From positions 868,001 to 932,000 of the forward strand of contig NC_089182.1 of the NCBI RefSeq assembly GCF_947507565.1: a stretch of 64,000 nt of DNA. Direction: 5' to 3'. Shown here one piece after another: positions 19,436 through 33,200 of the stretch; the first letter of the stretch is position 1; every line of letters begins with the position of its first letter. This DNA comes from Oscarella lobularis (lineage: Eukaryota > Porifera > Homoscleromorpha > Homosclerophorida > Oscarellidae). The notes under the pieces are model-generated. The model searched no databases and was not told the origin of the DNA. It saw nothing but the letters and a program-made list of their open reading frames with translations. The position numbers were made by a program, and so were the translations under genes.

Positions 19436-22400
19436 TTAGTTTCCTTTCACCGAACCAAAGACTTTGCCCAGCACTCCTTGACTCTCCTGAGGGGTTTCGG
19501 CGTATTCATCTTGATCAGCTTCGTCAATCGATTCCTGTTCTTCAATAGGCAGTTCCTCAGTCATTAAGTCTGTAGCTGCACTATCCCCCGTTTTTTTGCC
19601 TCGAAGCAGTTTGCCAACTCTATTGACCACGCCTCTATTCTGAGACTCCTAAAAAATCAACAATAATGACATTCAATCTTTGTTTTTCCTCCCTCTGACC
19701 AGTTTCTTCAGTAGTATCTCTATCTTGGCGTTCAAATCCGTCAGTTTATTGTCGACTACTTCGAGATCTTTCTTTGATACGCTTTCTTCCTTTTGGCTCT
19801 TCTCCTTCTGTCGCTTGTACTTTTTCACCATTTCTTCGATGGCTTTCGAGCGAAAGTCAGCTTTCATTTTCTCTTCTCCAAAACGCTGCAGTAAAAAATT
19901 AAATTTTATTCATTTGCTCATGCAGCTTTACTCACCTGAAATCGCGACTTTCCCAAATAGCTGCAGAGAGGCTTGAAAGGAAGACTAATGATATTGAACG
20001 GAACAGGCATAAGAGGATCTTCCGCAAACTCCAACACAATAGCGGTGCGCGCGAATTTCCAATTGGTTTCAGCATTAGCCTGAAAGCCAGCTTATAAAAG
20101 AGCAAATATACAGCAGCAGGTCTCCCCACAATTACCTGTATTTCGTAAAATTTACTAAAGACCAAACCGAACAGTAGACCCAAGAGAATTCTACTGGAAA
20201 TGATAGACCAAATAAGAAATAGGATGCTCCCAAAGATGGTCTCGACGTTGGAGCTGGCCTCAAAATTGTCAATACTCACGCCGCCGAGAGTGGTCCAGAA
20301 AACAGTTCGAAAAGAGGCAGCAAATCTAAAATTATAATCAGTATATAGATCTCAAATATTCGACGTCGTTTCTACCCGTCGATTTCGGACGGCACAGTGT
20401 AATTGGCCCCGATCGGCGGATTGGGACTGTGCAGAATCGACGAGTAAATGCTCGCTATAGCCAACGAAAAGCCGAGCATAAATATGAGAACCATCGTCAA
20501 GAAGGTGATAAATAACTGTATCATGCCCAAAAAGGACATGTGAACGGGACCCAAAACGGGATGAATTCTCGAATAGGAGAGAATGCGTATGGAGCAGCCG
20601 AGTGCGCAGAAACCGAACAGATAATAGGACGCGCGCACAATCTCGAAACTGTTTACCCCCGAAGCGTAATAGCCAATCAGCATGAGGATGAAGTAGATGA
20701 CGAAGCCGAGAAGGATAACGGAATCGGCAATATTATCGACACTCTGCAGATAGTCCATCGTTTTCTTCTTTTTGTAGAGATGATAGAATTGGGTCGCTTC
20801 TTGGAGTATGTATCCGATTACGAAGACGAGCAGGATCCAATCGATTGCCGTCAATTCCGTGCGATTTACCTCGCCGTTGTAGACGGAACTGACGATCAGA
20901 ACGATCATGAAGAGAGCGTAGGAAACGAAATTGGCCGTGAAAGCGATGACGGGATTTCCGTGGAGAAAGCGAAGTTCTTCGGCGAGACAAGGCAGAAAAA
21001 TGACGAGGAGCATACTCAGCGTTATGTCCCTGATTGTTTCAGCTTGCGATTTCGTTTTTCCCGTGTGAAGACTTCCCTGCCAGATTGCCTCGACGTAGTC
21101 CTGCACCAAAGGACTGGAAACAAACTAAAAAGAAAATACGTTATTAATTAATAGTCTATTTAATTGTGTGGGCGTGGTCGTGCCTTCTTCATTTCCGCTC
21201 TGATCGCATAGTCGAGCAAATCGTCCGTAATGAGATTCTTCGACGCTTTCGCCGAGCACGATTCAAGCAATTCGATCGCTAGATCCTCTAACGCGCAGGC
21301 CATCGACTCCATGTCGCGCTTGTAGGCGCCCCCGAGCAAAGCGGCCTTCGACAAGGCGCGACTCAACTGGAGACTCACCAAAAGCGGATCGCGACACTCT
21401 ACAATCGGATCGGCATTGCTAAGCATGCGCAGCTGCTCGTAATGCAATCGACTCAGCTGTTCCGTCGTCACGCGAACCGTCGAACTCGTGCGAATCAGCG
21501 CGGCGCATCCCTTCTCGTTCTTCGCGACGAGCGCCAGAAAGAGAGGCGTATCGCCGGCGTCGTTCTTCGCTCCGACGTCGCTGCCGAGTTCGATGAGATA
21601 ATCCAACGCGTCGATCGCCTTTTGTCCGCCGCGCGCCGCCTTGTGCAGCGCCGTCGCGCCGATCGAATCGACGAGCTTCAAATCGACTTTCAAGTCGTTG
21701 GCGCGACGTAGAAGATCGACGTTGCCTTGTTGAGCGGCCGCGTGGCCGACGTTGCCGCCTTTGGCTCCGAGCTCGTGCGGATCGTAGCCTTCCTTGAGCA
21801 GAAGAGCGAATTTCTCGTCGGCGTCTTTTGCCGATAGACCGGCGGCGAGAGTGACGGGAAAGTCGGCGACGATTTGATAATTCGTCGAGTCCGGTTTGGC
21901 ACCGCGATCGAGCAAAAGCTGAAGAAAAGACAAATATAATAATATTAGTTCTCATTGCTTCCATGCCTTCGAACTGACTCCATATGGGAAGTATGGGATC
22001 AGCTTGAAGGAATGGGAACTACTGTAAACCACTACTGTATACCGTGCAAATATTTATTACCAATAAAGGCGCGTCATTTTAGATCGAAAACAGCGCCGAA
22101 AACCGAAAGAGAGCGTATAATCTCCGTACCTGTACTGTCAAAAGGGATCCAGCGAGCACAGCGGGCCAGAGAAAAGCATTAGCATATTTTTCAATAACAC
22201 TCGGTGCCTTTGCCACGATGACGTCAAGAACGGCGCCGAAATTGGACCGCGACGCGAGAGCGAGAAACGATTCCGTCGCATTCTTTAGACCGACGTCAAA
22301 CATAACGTCGACGGGCGTCTTCTCGTCGTTATTGGGAGCGTTTAGATCGCATCCGGCGTCGATGAGCAACTCGATTCGGTCGGATCGCAAGTGATTTGGC

Positions 22401-23029
22401 TCGACGTTCATCTAAAACGAATTTACATTGGAATTCTTTGGCTTTTGCATCGATCCCTAACCGACCGCGTAATGCAGTGCGTTCGAGCCTTGCGAGTCGG
22501 TCGAAGTGACGTCGACGCTCTTGGCGACGATTTCTTCGAGAGCGACGCGAGGAAAGTTGATCGCTTTGGCGGCGTGGTGAACGACGTTCGCGCCGACGCT
22601 GTCGACGCCGTTCACGTCCGCTCCGTGATCCAGCATCACTCGAAGCACTGCACGATTGAGAAAAAGAAAAAAAGTGAGCTAACACTATTGAATGATTTTA
22701 AAAGACTTACTATCGACGCACGAGGTCGCGGCGAGTTCGAGCGTGGCGCTGTTCGCCTCCTTGGCGAACTTGGAAAAGGCGTCGCACAGATCGTGCATGG
22801 GCGTCAGCTGCGACTCGCCGGCGCGCGCGTTGATCGTCCTCTCCACTTCGGACTCGTTTTCTTTGAGAAAGGCGACCAAGCAGTCTTTCTGGCCTTCGTT
22901 GAAACACGTAACGATCTCTCGTAGACGCGTCTCGATCGCCGACGTCGGCTCGGCGGCGTCATCCGGCAAATAGGCGGGATTCGGCACGCTGAGATCGTTC
23001 TTTTTGTCGCCTGTAGCGAGCAGTTCCAT
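19436..23029 (-). CDS. TRPC-like cation channel with N-terminal ankyrin repeats
   Basis: Starts at MELLATGDKKNDLS. Exons 22457-22648, 22079-22411 and 21184-21933 carry ankyrin repeats (LDHGADVNGVDSVGANVVHHA, GATALHKAARGG, GDTPLFLALVAKNEKG). Helices follow from FVSSPLVQDYVEAIWQGSL, which aligns with the TRPC pre-S1 region, through LGPVHMSFLGMI and the pore helix FRTVFWTTLGG. After the last helix, NWKFARTA and VPFNIISLPF match the TRPC signature EWKFAR plus the Pro-rich TRP segment. The C-terminus is a Lys/Glu-rich coiled coil and an acidic tail. Expected to be a tetrameric plasma-membrane Ca2+/Na+ channel acting downstream of phospholipase C; gating here is unknown. One intron (21125-21183) uses a GC donor. 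Assignment to TRPC rather than TRPN rests on the TRP box and pre-S1. Confidence 0.85.
21125..21183 (-). other. GC-AG intron in the TRPC-like gene
   Basis: The exon ends ATG-AAG-AAG and the following dinucleotide is GC, not GT. The acceptor is TTTTTAG, and the next exon opens in phase 0 with FVSSPLVQDYVEAIW, which aligns to TRPC channels. No GT donor lies near enough before the in-frame stop. Confidence 0.6.
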
Positions 23030-23340
23030 GACGCTCTAAGAGAGAGTTGCGTACGGATAGAGCAATGAGCGTTCAATGAGCCAGCGAAACCTTTGTCTAG
23101 ATGATAATAAAATTGCGGCGAATTAACATCGAGGATGTACGTCGGTGGTCTTGAACTTGAATGACAATAAAGCCAAACCATCCATGTAATTTCTTCGCTA
23201 AACGGCTTAGATCCCCTATAGGAAGACGGAGTCACGTCTGGACGCTTTTTCCTTACAGGCACACAAACACAACATAGAACTACCACCGGTCATTTTTACT
23301 ACTAGACAAAAAACGATTGTAGCTCTAGAGTTGTCCACGA

Positions 23341-23374
<34 letters not shown>

Positions 23375-23375
23375 T
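23030..23375. other. Intergenic between TRPC-like and NPEPPS genes
   Basis: Holds the presumed promoter and 5' UTR of the TRPC-like gene and the 3' UTR of the aminopeptidase gene. No extra gene seen. A GCC/GAC trinucleotide run ends it. Confidence 0.5.
23341..23374. repeat. GCC/GAC trinucleotide repeat
   Basis: About seven GCC units followed by four GAC units, immediately downstream of the aminopeptidase stop codon (within its presumed 3' UTR). Confidence 0.9.
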
Positions 23376-24282
23376 TTATTTTTCTTTTGTTAGCCAATCG
23401 CGAATGGCTTCTCCGTCGCGTTTGATCCAGGCGGCGTTGAGTCGGACGTTCTCGCACGCCTGGAGAACGTTTCGTTCGGCGGCGGGAGCTGGATTGGCCT
23501 TGAAAAACGCCTAGAAGAAGAATTGATTTCGTCATCGATAACTATTGATTATTGGACTTCGATTTCTTGGGCTTTTTCTTCGGATGCAAAGTGCTGGCAC
23601 GTTTCTTTGATGAGTCGAGAGAGCAAGAATCCTCCCTCGTAGCGATCGTGCAAAAGAGGGAAATTCTCCTGAAGGAATTTCCAAGTCAACTCCCGTCCAC
23701 TTTTGCTACATAAAAGAACAAAATAGGTTTTATTTAATTATTAGATTAAAACGTACGTTCCACAACAACTGGTTATAACGAAGACGGTGTCTTGCGCTCG
23801 AACTTCATCCTAAAATAACGTAAGAAACCAATTGCTTAATTAATATTGATTATTACCGATAACGAAAATTTGAGAGTTTTTTCAATGAGAGATGGATCGC
23901 GAACGCATCCCAAGCAGCGAGCGACACGCATTCGTTCTTCTTGGAGAGTCGCTTTCCTGAAGACCTAGAAAAATAGATATATACAGTCATCAACATAGAT
24001 CACGTCACGGTCTCACTCACTCCAAGAAGTGCATCGAACATCGCCTCGTCTCCGTGAGCCAAAGAAGTTATATAAGCCTAAAATAAAATAAAACACAATG
24101 GTCTTGATCTTTGTTGTAATCGATCTCCATACGGGAACACGAAGATCGGCAGGCAAAACTCGCGTTTCTTTGGCATGATCCAGGACTCTTTCCTTCGCTT
24201 CTTCTACTGTTTTCTGGTGCCCATAATAGCCAAGTTTGCCAATGACCAAACTCCTTAACAAAGCATCCACATGACCTATACA

Positions 24283-24314
<32 letters not shown>

Positions 24315-27183
24315 CAATTACTCTCGTGTCTAGCTCTTGCCTTCTCCCTCCTTTGCATCCCAACCCAATTTGTCACCCAGCTTCTCAAAGACTTTAACGG
24401 CGAACGGATGAAAGGCTCCGTCGAGATCGATGTTGGACAAAAGAATGCGAAACGTGCTCAGACTGTTTCCGATGTCGCTCATCACGTTGAAATCCTCCTC
24501 GTTGCTGAAGCATTCGACGAGGCGCAAATAATCGACGCTGCCGCTCACACCAGCACGAGCCTTCACAAATATTATTAGCAATCATATACGTATCTTTATA
24601 TTCTTCTTCTACTAGAGCAAAGAGATCCGATGTCAAGCCAAGACGATCTCTTGCTGGCAACGTTTGCGATTTTATTCCCGGAAGAAGACTGCTCAACATT
24701 TCCGAAGAATATTTGACGCGATAGAATCCGAATTGACCGGGATTCACCTTTTAATTAACAAAACACGCAGTCAATCAATAGCCAGCTGCCGCGTGGATTA
24801 TTATTATTATTATTATTATTATTGTTTTACCTTGATCCAATCTGTCGAAGCGACGTTTTCAATTTTGACACTTTTCGTCTTTTCTTCTATGAGGAATTCG
24901 GCGCGGACTTCTTCCGGTTTGCTGGCGCAGGACAAACTCACAGGTATCAGCCAATGATAGGAATCATCTATAACAATTATTATAAAATAATCTTTTTTAA
25001 TTAATGAATCTTCCATACATACCAGATGATGCTCCATCGGCAGAAAATTTTGATTGACTGAACTCCAAAATTCGAGTATTTCCTTCCTAGAAAACATCGA
25101 TTAAATTAAACTGAACGTTGATGTGAATTAGTCTCCAGACCTTTTTCTCTGAAACTGTCAAAACTGGAAATCCCATTTTTTCCGTCCACGTTCTCATAAC
25201 CCGTTCGACAGGTTTGTCACTAGCCCATTCCAGAGAATTCCAGAGATCCTCTGTAAAAATCAGCATTGATTATAATATTACCGAAATGATGTTTCATAAT
25301 ACCTGTGAAGGCGTTTTTGTAGGAGAACTTCTCGAGGTAGTGGTTCAATCCGGTGCGAAATGCCTACAAACGCATAAATCTGAAATTTCGTTTCTTTGAA
25401 TCGGAAACGATTGGTACCTTGTCTCCAATCCAATTGTGAAGCATTCGAATGACAGAAGCGCCTTTGCTGTATGAAATCAAATCAAAAATTTCGTCGATTT
25501 CAGAAGGATGTCCAACGGGAACTTCAATGGCATGACTAATAAAGAAAAACGTATACAATGTGCAATTGTTCGCTGTGTGGCATTCTATAGACCTGCTTCT
25601 GAGTGCATCTAGTTCTAGAGCTCTAGCAGTGTCTTGGGCCACAAATTGGTCCCAAATTCGATATTCAGGAAAGTATTTATCCACCACAAGATATTCCATG
25701 AAAGAGGCGAAGCCTTCGTTGAGCCAAAGATGAGTCCACCATTCCATGGTGACCTAGGGGTGGAAAAGAGAAAAATCGAATAGTTCAATTAATACTACAA
25801 GACTGAGATCTTTTCTTACGAGATTTCCAAACCATTGATGAGCAAGTTCGTGAGCTATAAGAAATTACTTAAATAATTAATTCAAGTTAAATCTTCACTC
25901 TTACCAACTACTATGGCAACCCGTTGCTTCGTCATAGAAGAAGAATTTTCCGGATCAATAAGCAAACACGTTTCTCTATAATTAATTAATTAAATCCAGT
26001 CTTTCTATAATATGATGTAGCAGCTGACCTATAGGTAACCAAACCCCAATTTTCCATGGCCCCAGCAGCAAAATCGGAAATAGCAATTAAATCCATTTTG
26101 TTCAACGGATAGGCAATTCCAAAATAGTCCTTATAGAAAGGCAACGACTTGAGAGTCACCTATACAAAAGCAATATTAATGCTTATTTATGCTTATTGGT
26201 TGCAGCTGCCTCACTTCCAAAGCAAATCGTCCCTGTTCTTTCTTTCCCACGGGCGTATAGACGCGAACCAGGACCCCATTGGACGTCTTGTCTTCCACGT
26301 AATCGTACTCTCCGACGACAAAGGCCAAGAGGTACGTCGACATGATGGGAGTACGAGAAAATCGAATCTCTTTCAAATTGGAATCGCAATCTTTTTCTTC
26401 TACGACATCCTAGAGAAAATTGATTGTTAGTTAAATTAATTGAAAATGTTGATTGCTACCATGTTGGAAAGTGCAACTCTATTTTTTGGCGCTACGAGCG
26501 TGACGTCAAACGTTGCCTTGACAGCCGGCTCGTCCCAACAAGGAAACGCCCTTCTCGCGTCGGTTGGCTAAAACGAAACGTCACGCGTGTGACGTCATAA
26601 AAATGAATCTATTTTTTTCGCGCGCACTTCAAATTGCGTCACGGCGGCGAATCGATCTTCGCCTTCCGGCGATTTGTACTTGCTCCGATAGAAGCCTTTC
26701 ATTTTGTCGTTCAATTCTCCCGTAAAATCGATCGAGAGACTTCCGGGTCCCGGACGAAGCGATTCGGCGAAGGAAAGCGTGACGAGTTCGTCGTCTTTGT
26801 TGTAAGTCCATTTGGCTTGAACGGAAGCGGATTCTACGGGGGAAAAAATCGTCAATTCAGAGACAAGTCGCTTTTCGCCACGAAACCTTGGCTGCGATAG
26901 GACGCGGACGAGATTTCGATGTCAAGGCAGTTTAGTTTGATTTCTTTGACGGCTTCCTTGACCTGCGAGACGAAATTTTTAACCACGTGCCCGCCACGCC
27001 CCCCATTTTTCCGCGTACCTCCACCGATATCGTCTCCTTTCCGGCAAAGGTAAATTTCTCCAGATCGGGATGCAAATGAATTGCGTAGTTTGACGGCACG
27101 ACAGTCGAAGGAAGGCGAGAAAACGCTCGTTTTGCAGACGCCATGACGCGAAGCAGGTTCGGACGGACGACGCGCGTTAGCAT
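23376..27183 (-). CDS. NPEPPS: Puromycin-sensitive aminopeptidase (M1 zinc metallopeptidase)
   Basis: Cytosolic M1 aminopeptidase that trims N-terminal residues from peptides. The start gives [20 protein letters not shown], with a second Met soon after that may be the true start. [19 protein letters not shown] is the family N-terminal signature. The substrate motif [12 protein letters not shown] is encoded near 26025-26060. The zinc motif [10 protein letters not shown] lies near 25815-25850, and [18 protein letters not shown] (second zinc Glu) at about 25690-25745. The C-terminal ERAP1-like half follows ([48 protein letters not shown]) and the protein ends RDWLTKEK. All catalytic motifs are intact, so an active enzyme is predicted. 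Introns are short and some contain simple repeats (TAAA, ATT). Confidence 0.96.
24282..24313. repeat. TAAA microsatellite
   Basis: About eight ATAA units in an intron of the aminopeptidase gene. Confidence 0.85.
24797..24823. repeat. ATT microsatellite
   Basis: About nine ATT units in an intron of the aminopeptidase gene. Confidence 0.85.
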
Positions 27184-27237
27184 CGCTTTTCAAATGCGTG
27201 CGCTAATCGACCTAATGCAAATAATGTTATGTACAAA

Positions 27238-30200
27238 TTAAATATCTATTACGTCATCTTCATTTTCGCTACCCAAAGGACTGGATACTCTCGAATTCCC
27301 AGATTGAGGGCTTAGCGACGTTGGCTTGGCAATGCCAGGAGCTGGAGCCGGAGTCGATGCGATTGGCGAAGACGGTCTCAAAATGAGAGGAACGGGAGAA
27401 GAAAGAGGAATTGCATTCCCTACGTCACGTGATCGATCAACCGAGTTCACTGGTGGTTGGTTGAAAGCCGACGAGGGAAGTGGAGGCTGAAGAACGACAG
27501 ATCCACTCAAAGAAACGCCCTTAGAACGAAAACACATAACGGTTAATTTATTAAAATTATAATAATTATTATTATTACCGAATCGGCTGCTTCCATTTTT
27601 TCCTTGGCAGCTGCATCTTTGGGCGATTGTGCTGCTTTGCTGGGCAGCGACGGTCTTCTCGTTGGAACGGGAGCGAAAAGCTGATCGTGTAAGCCGGGTA
27701 AAAAACGATGTATGCGTTCCCACGTCGCCGTCCAAAGCGGGGAGTGCGGTGATTCGGAGGACGAGTCGGCTGGCGCATCAAACACGCCCGCAGTTGACAT
27801 TACAAGAAGCATGTTCTTCAGAGACTCGGGAATCGATTCCGACTAAATAACAATAGGATGAATTAGCCTGGTGGTTATTCACTGGTCTGGCTCTACACTG
27901 CATACAAGAAGTTCGCTATCGTTGAATCGCATGAATCTGTCCATAAAATCAAGTACGTTCATCCAGATGTCCGGGAAGGACGTCAACGATAAGAGAGCAC
28001 TCAAATGCTGCAGAAAAACCTAAACGATCATTATAATCAACATCAAAATTATCGATTTATATATATCAAATTACTTTCGACAGCAGCGCAGAAACTCTCA
28101 TACAAGTCTCCTCGACTCCGACGAGATCGTCCAGAGTCACGTTACCCAACAAATGATCAAGCATGGGAAAAAATATCTTCCAAAAAAAAACACAATCACT
28201 ATCATTTCGCTTCATCCTCCCAAACAACGTCCCCGAAATCTTACCTGAGAAAAGCAGGCTTCCCACTCGCTAGCATTCAAAACCTGTATGTCCTGAATGA
28301 GAAGAGACCGCTGCAAAATCGTGACGGCCGTCTGACGAATCTCCCGTCTCGAATCGCAACAGAACGACGCGATTCCCTGCAAGAGCGGACCCCAGCAGCG
28401 CAACCAGAGAAACTTCCCGTCGACGCCCTCTCCATCCCTTCGAACGACTTTCGCCACTTTGCAGTGCAACAATTGCATCAGTTCGAGCAACTGACGAGTC
28501 ATCGCGTCGAACGTGTAGCCGCTAACCGTTTCCGTAGTAACGTCTTTCGGCGAAGAAATCGCCGTCGCGCCTCCCTTTCCGACCCCCCGTCTATTTCCCG
28601 ACTTCTTTACCTTTCCCTTACTCTTCGTTTCGATTTCGACGCCGCTCTTCGAGTCGGATTGCTTCGCGTTGCCGTGACAACTCGCTTCGGCCAACGTCCG
28701 AACGACGTGAATGCAGGCGGGAAGATTATCCGACGTCAGACACTCGACTTCTCGAACGAGAAACGTCAACGTGTCGCACGTTTTACCCAACGACGTCACG
28801 CCCTCGAATTTCATCAATTCCGGTCTCCACAGAAACAGAGGCGCGACGCCGTTCGTCGAATCCCGTCCGCCGTCCGGACTTTCGTGTTCGACGAATTGCT
28901 GAGCGAGATTGACGTCGCCCGGTTTCGTTCCCGTTCCGCACGATTCCATGAGAGTGAAGAGAATGAGCCAATCGTCTTTGGCTTTCACGTAGCTCGCGTT
29001 CGAGCGAAGCAGCTCGTTGAGGCCCGCGACGATGTGACAGGAAACGCTCAGCAAAACGCCGGGCTTCAAATCGAGAAAAACGGACAGACTTTTAAAAAGC
29101 TAAATATAATTATAATTATTATTCATATATTTATAATCCAATAGGGAGCTATTACTTTGTGGATCATGTCTTCTCTCCATAGCAACCGTACGGCAATCCT
29201 AAGAAGTCCAATCACACTTCTCTGGACGAGAAAGCTAGATAATGAGCGCAGATAAAAACTATCGATTAATAAACCCTATTCATCTATTGCCTTGGTAATT
29301 CTGCCTGCAAGAGAATTCGAGTCAAATGCTCCTCCACACTCTTCCACAGTAAATCAATACGATCCCTACGCAGAGGGACTCCTATTTACTCGTTTTTTTG
29401 CATGAGAACTTTCGCACCTATTATATAGGACAACTCTAAGCAATAATTCCAAATTAAAAACGGCCGCTTCTTCGTCGAATTGGGTTCCTAAACTATGATG
29501 GGCATCCGGACTGCGAGAAGCGAATTCCAAAGCCTTGATCAAAAAAGGTAATCTCAAAAAAATTAAATTCATAATTGATGAATGAGGATACCTTTATTAA
29601 TTCAACGAGAGAATCTTTCATGAGGAATTTGCTTTCGGCGAAAAGAGCTTCCGGGTGACAGTCGCGAATGCATTCGGCTGCTTTCTGCTGAGCCTCGCGA
29701 TCTTCGGATGACGTCGCACTTCGTCCGGAATTAGGATCGGACGTCCAAGAAAAGAAAGACGAAAATATTGAAGAGTCAGACCTTAGAGAATTGATGCCGC
29801 TTTAATTAAAAACCGTCGATTGTTATACCTTACCTTTGGGATGGAACATCCTCTGGAACGATAGAAACAAAACCAGACGGATCAAGAAAATCATCAGTCT
29901 ACAAATGCATATTAAAATTATTTAAAATAGATGCCTTTTTTCCTACTTTGACTAGCTCTTCCGGCAGTAGTTTCGCTTTGAAAATGTGAAGGAGACAATC
30001 GAGAAGATTCTTCCATCCCTCGCGTAAAATATTCCCGTGCTGATGAGCCAACGTGAATAGGGTGGTAGCCGCCAATTGGGCTTTGGCATTGGCCCCAAAA
30101 CAGACGGCGACATTCTCGCCGGCCTTAGATCGCGCGCGCATACATAAATAAACAACGAGCGAAAATCTCGCCGCTACAACTTACTTCGCTTGTGGACGCG

Positions 30201-33200
30201 AGATTCGTAAATTTACACAAAGAAATAACCAAGTTATCGAAAACGTCGCTCAGCCCATAATGAGCCGACACGGAAGCGCACGATCTATCAATACAATACA
30301 CGTAGCTATTCTTACATCCTCCCTCCCCCCACTCCCAATCCCCATTACTTGAATCCGTTGACGGCTTTTTGGAGCACCGTGTCGTCGAGGGCTTCCTCGA
30401 AAATGACGGAGAGGGCGGCAACCGTCGGTCCCCATGCCAACAAGAATAGATCCTGATCGAATTCGTTATTTTTAATGTGCAAATAATGGCCGTCAGAAGC
30501 GGAGCTGCGTCTCAGCAACATCTATCGAGAAATTATTTTAATTAGTACGCATACGTTATTTTGTTGTTTCGCTCGCCTTCCAATCGTAGTCGTCTTTGTA
30601 CTGGCCTTCGTGCTCATCCGGCATTATAATCTCATTTTCGCTGATATCCTTATAGATTTCCTTAAGCATTTCCACGTCAAAATCCTTCTTTCCGTTCAAG
30701 GCTCGCTGATTCTTAATGAATTGCTACGCACGTGGAAATTCTGACATCGCGCCCGCCTTGTCCACAACAGCCCCACTTACTTCTACAGTCATCGGCTTCT
30801 TGTTCTGCGGATTATGTTGATCGACGTTGAGCAGAATGATAGCGTAGCACAAAATAAAGACCGCGTCCGTGTTCTCGAACAATTTTCCCAAATCCGTTCC
30901 TGAGTTCATATCCTAAAAGCAAATACACGTTTTTTAATTAATTAATTAATTAATATATGAATGTCGTCTTACCAGCCAATGCTGAGAAAAATGTTCGACA
31001 ATTCTCGATATAATCTGCGCTTCTCCGGGCAACCGAAACGATTCCAAAAAGACTCGAATGGCGCGATGAATTTTCACGCCTTTGACGTGAAAAGAACTGC
31101 GCCACAAAAAGAAAAAAAAGAAAAGAGAATAGATTCAAAATTCGCGCGCAAACGCGTCAAAAAACGCACCACACGAACGCCCTCAAAACGTTCTCGTTCT
31201 TTTTATCGCCGAGATACTCGCCGATCATCTTCTTCTCCAGGCGAAAATTCTCGCGAAAGAAGACGGCCAATTCGTCGCAGTCGACGGCGGCCGAAGCGAC
31301 GCGCTTCAAAACGTTGTGCTCTTGCAGGAAAACGATTCCCTTCTTGGGAGAACTATTGAACTGCTCCGTTCCGGCTATGAGCAATTTCTTCTTCTGTTTA
31401 ATTTGAATCAGTTTTTCGGGCGAGGGAAGAAGAGCAGAGGACGGGGATGATGACGATGATGACGACGACGACGACGACGACGACGAAGATTCGTCCTCGT
31501 CACCTCCCTTCGAATCAACGCTGCAATCTTCTTTATCTTCATTGTGATCAGACATTTCTGCATTTTTTCCTCCTCCTCCTCCTCCTCCTCTCTCGTTGTT
31601 ACAATTGTACTTGATTCCGCTTAGAATTGCGAGAAGTGCGTCGAGGCATAGAAGATGACTCGGATGCAAGTGTCCTGACGGGTAAGCGTTCTAGGACACG
31701 CGTTCTAGATCTAATTCGTTGTGGAACTGGGGGCCTACTTTAGAAAGCAATTTCGTCAATTCTTCAAACACGTTCGAACTGTACAGATCGGCGTCAAAAT
31801 TCAAATAAAGTTCCGTTACAAAATACGGTATTTTGAACAACTAAACCCCCGCGTGATTACTTTATCATCTATTTTTGACAACTCGCCTGAACGCAACATT
31901 CCAATGCCATTTCTTTTCTCTCGATGAACGATGCAGAGAATTTTCCTCCGGCCGGATATTTCCCAATAACGTTCATCAAAATGATCAAGAATTTCTAAAA
32001 AAAAAGCATCTAGATTTGACATACTACGCGGGGTTCCTGACTTACCTCCAGCTGAAACTTGAGATTGTCTCTCAGACTTTCGAACAGAAGCAACGATATC
32101 CGAATCGAATGGGAGAACACTTGAGAATTTTCCGATTTGAGCAATTGAAATAGGTGTTTGCAAAGATCGTCCTGAACGTATTGCATCATCGAATTGAGAC
32201 TTCCGACGGCTTCGCAACCGCATTCCAACGCCACCGTCAAAAGCGACAATCCCATTTGTATCATTCTCTCGGTATTATGACTAAGAGAGAGAGAAAAAAT
32301 TTGCTAAGATGTAAAAAATGTTCTTCAAGTGACTCAATACCGTTCTCGCGGGTTAATAAGAGATATTAAAAAGCGGAATAATTCGCGAACACAAGGGAGT
32401 CCGTAGGGCAGCAAAGGTCCTAAAATTTCGCCGTAACTTTAATTAAATTTTTCAAACGAAATTCGTTTTGCCTGTCTTCTTTTGAGTGAATTTGATTCCC
32501 CTTCTATTCACATAGGTGCTTTCCTCTGAAGTCTCATCGTCTTCCTTTTCATCCGGAGACTTGTTCTTTTCCTCCTCTTCCTCTTTCTTCCTTTCTTTTT
32601 CTTCTTCGTCTTCTCTCTCCTCTTCGTTGTCTTCCTCTTCTTCTTCTCTTTCTCCGCGTCGTTTCACTGTCGGAGAATGCGTCACGATCGACTGAGCCAC
32701 GGCACTCGACATTCCTCGTTTCAAAACCTTCAAAAAAAATAAACAATGCATCGGTCGTCATGGTATCCAAACAAGCAAAGTCGTCGTCTCCCCCACTTTT
32801 CTCATAGACGTATCGACGGACACGGAAACCTTCGTATCTTCCTTAAACGATTTCAACCTTAAAGAATAAAAAATAAATAATATTTAAATAAATCTCTAGG
32901 ATTATTGCCTTTGGAATAGAAGTTGAACCATGTCCACAAGAGTGTGTTCGGCACTTTTTCTCAGCAGTTCTGTGTAAAAATTAATAACATTTTTTCATAT
33001 TATTATAAATTCATGACTAATTTTGACTTAGTTACCGCTCAGTCTCGATTCGAAACAAATTCGAAAGCACGACTGCATAATTTCGCAAACCGATTCATTT
33101 GTCATGAGTCGGCCAATGGGAGTCAAGAGCAAAGTTCGAAGAACCTCAAACATTAAAAGTAAATAAATTTGCGACCATTCGCAAATTTAAAACCTGGAGT

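Noticed and set aside
28005-29144. 379-residue plus-strand open frame inside GBF1
   Set aside because: Antisense shadow of a long GBF1 exon; low-complexity Arg/Ser composition and no motifs.
31440-31490. GAC/GAT repeat
   Set aside because: It is in frame and encodes a Ser-rich linker in GBF1, so it is a coding low-complexity segment and not listed as a separate repeat.
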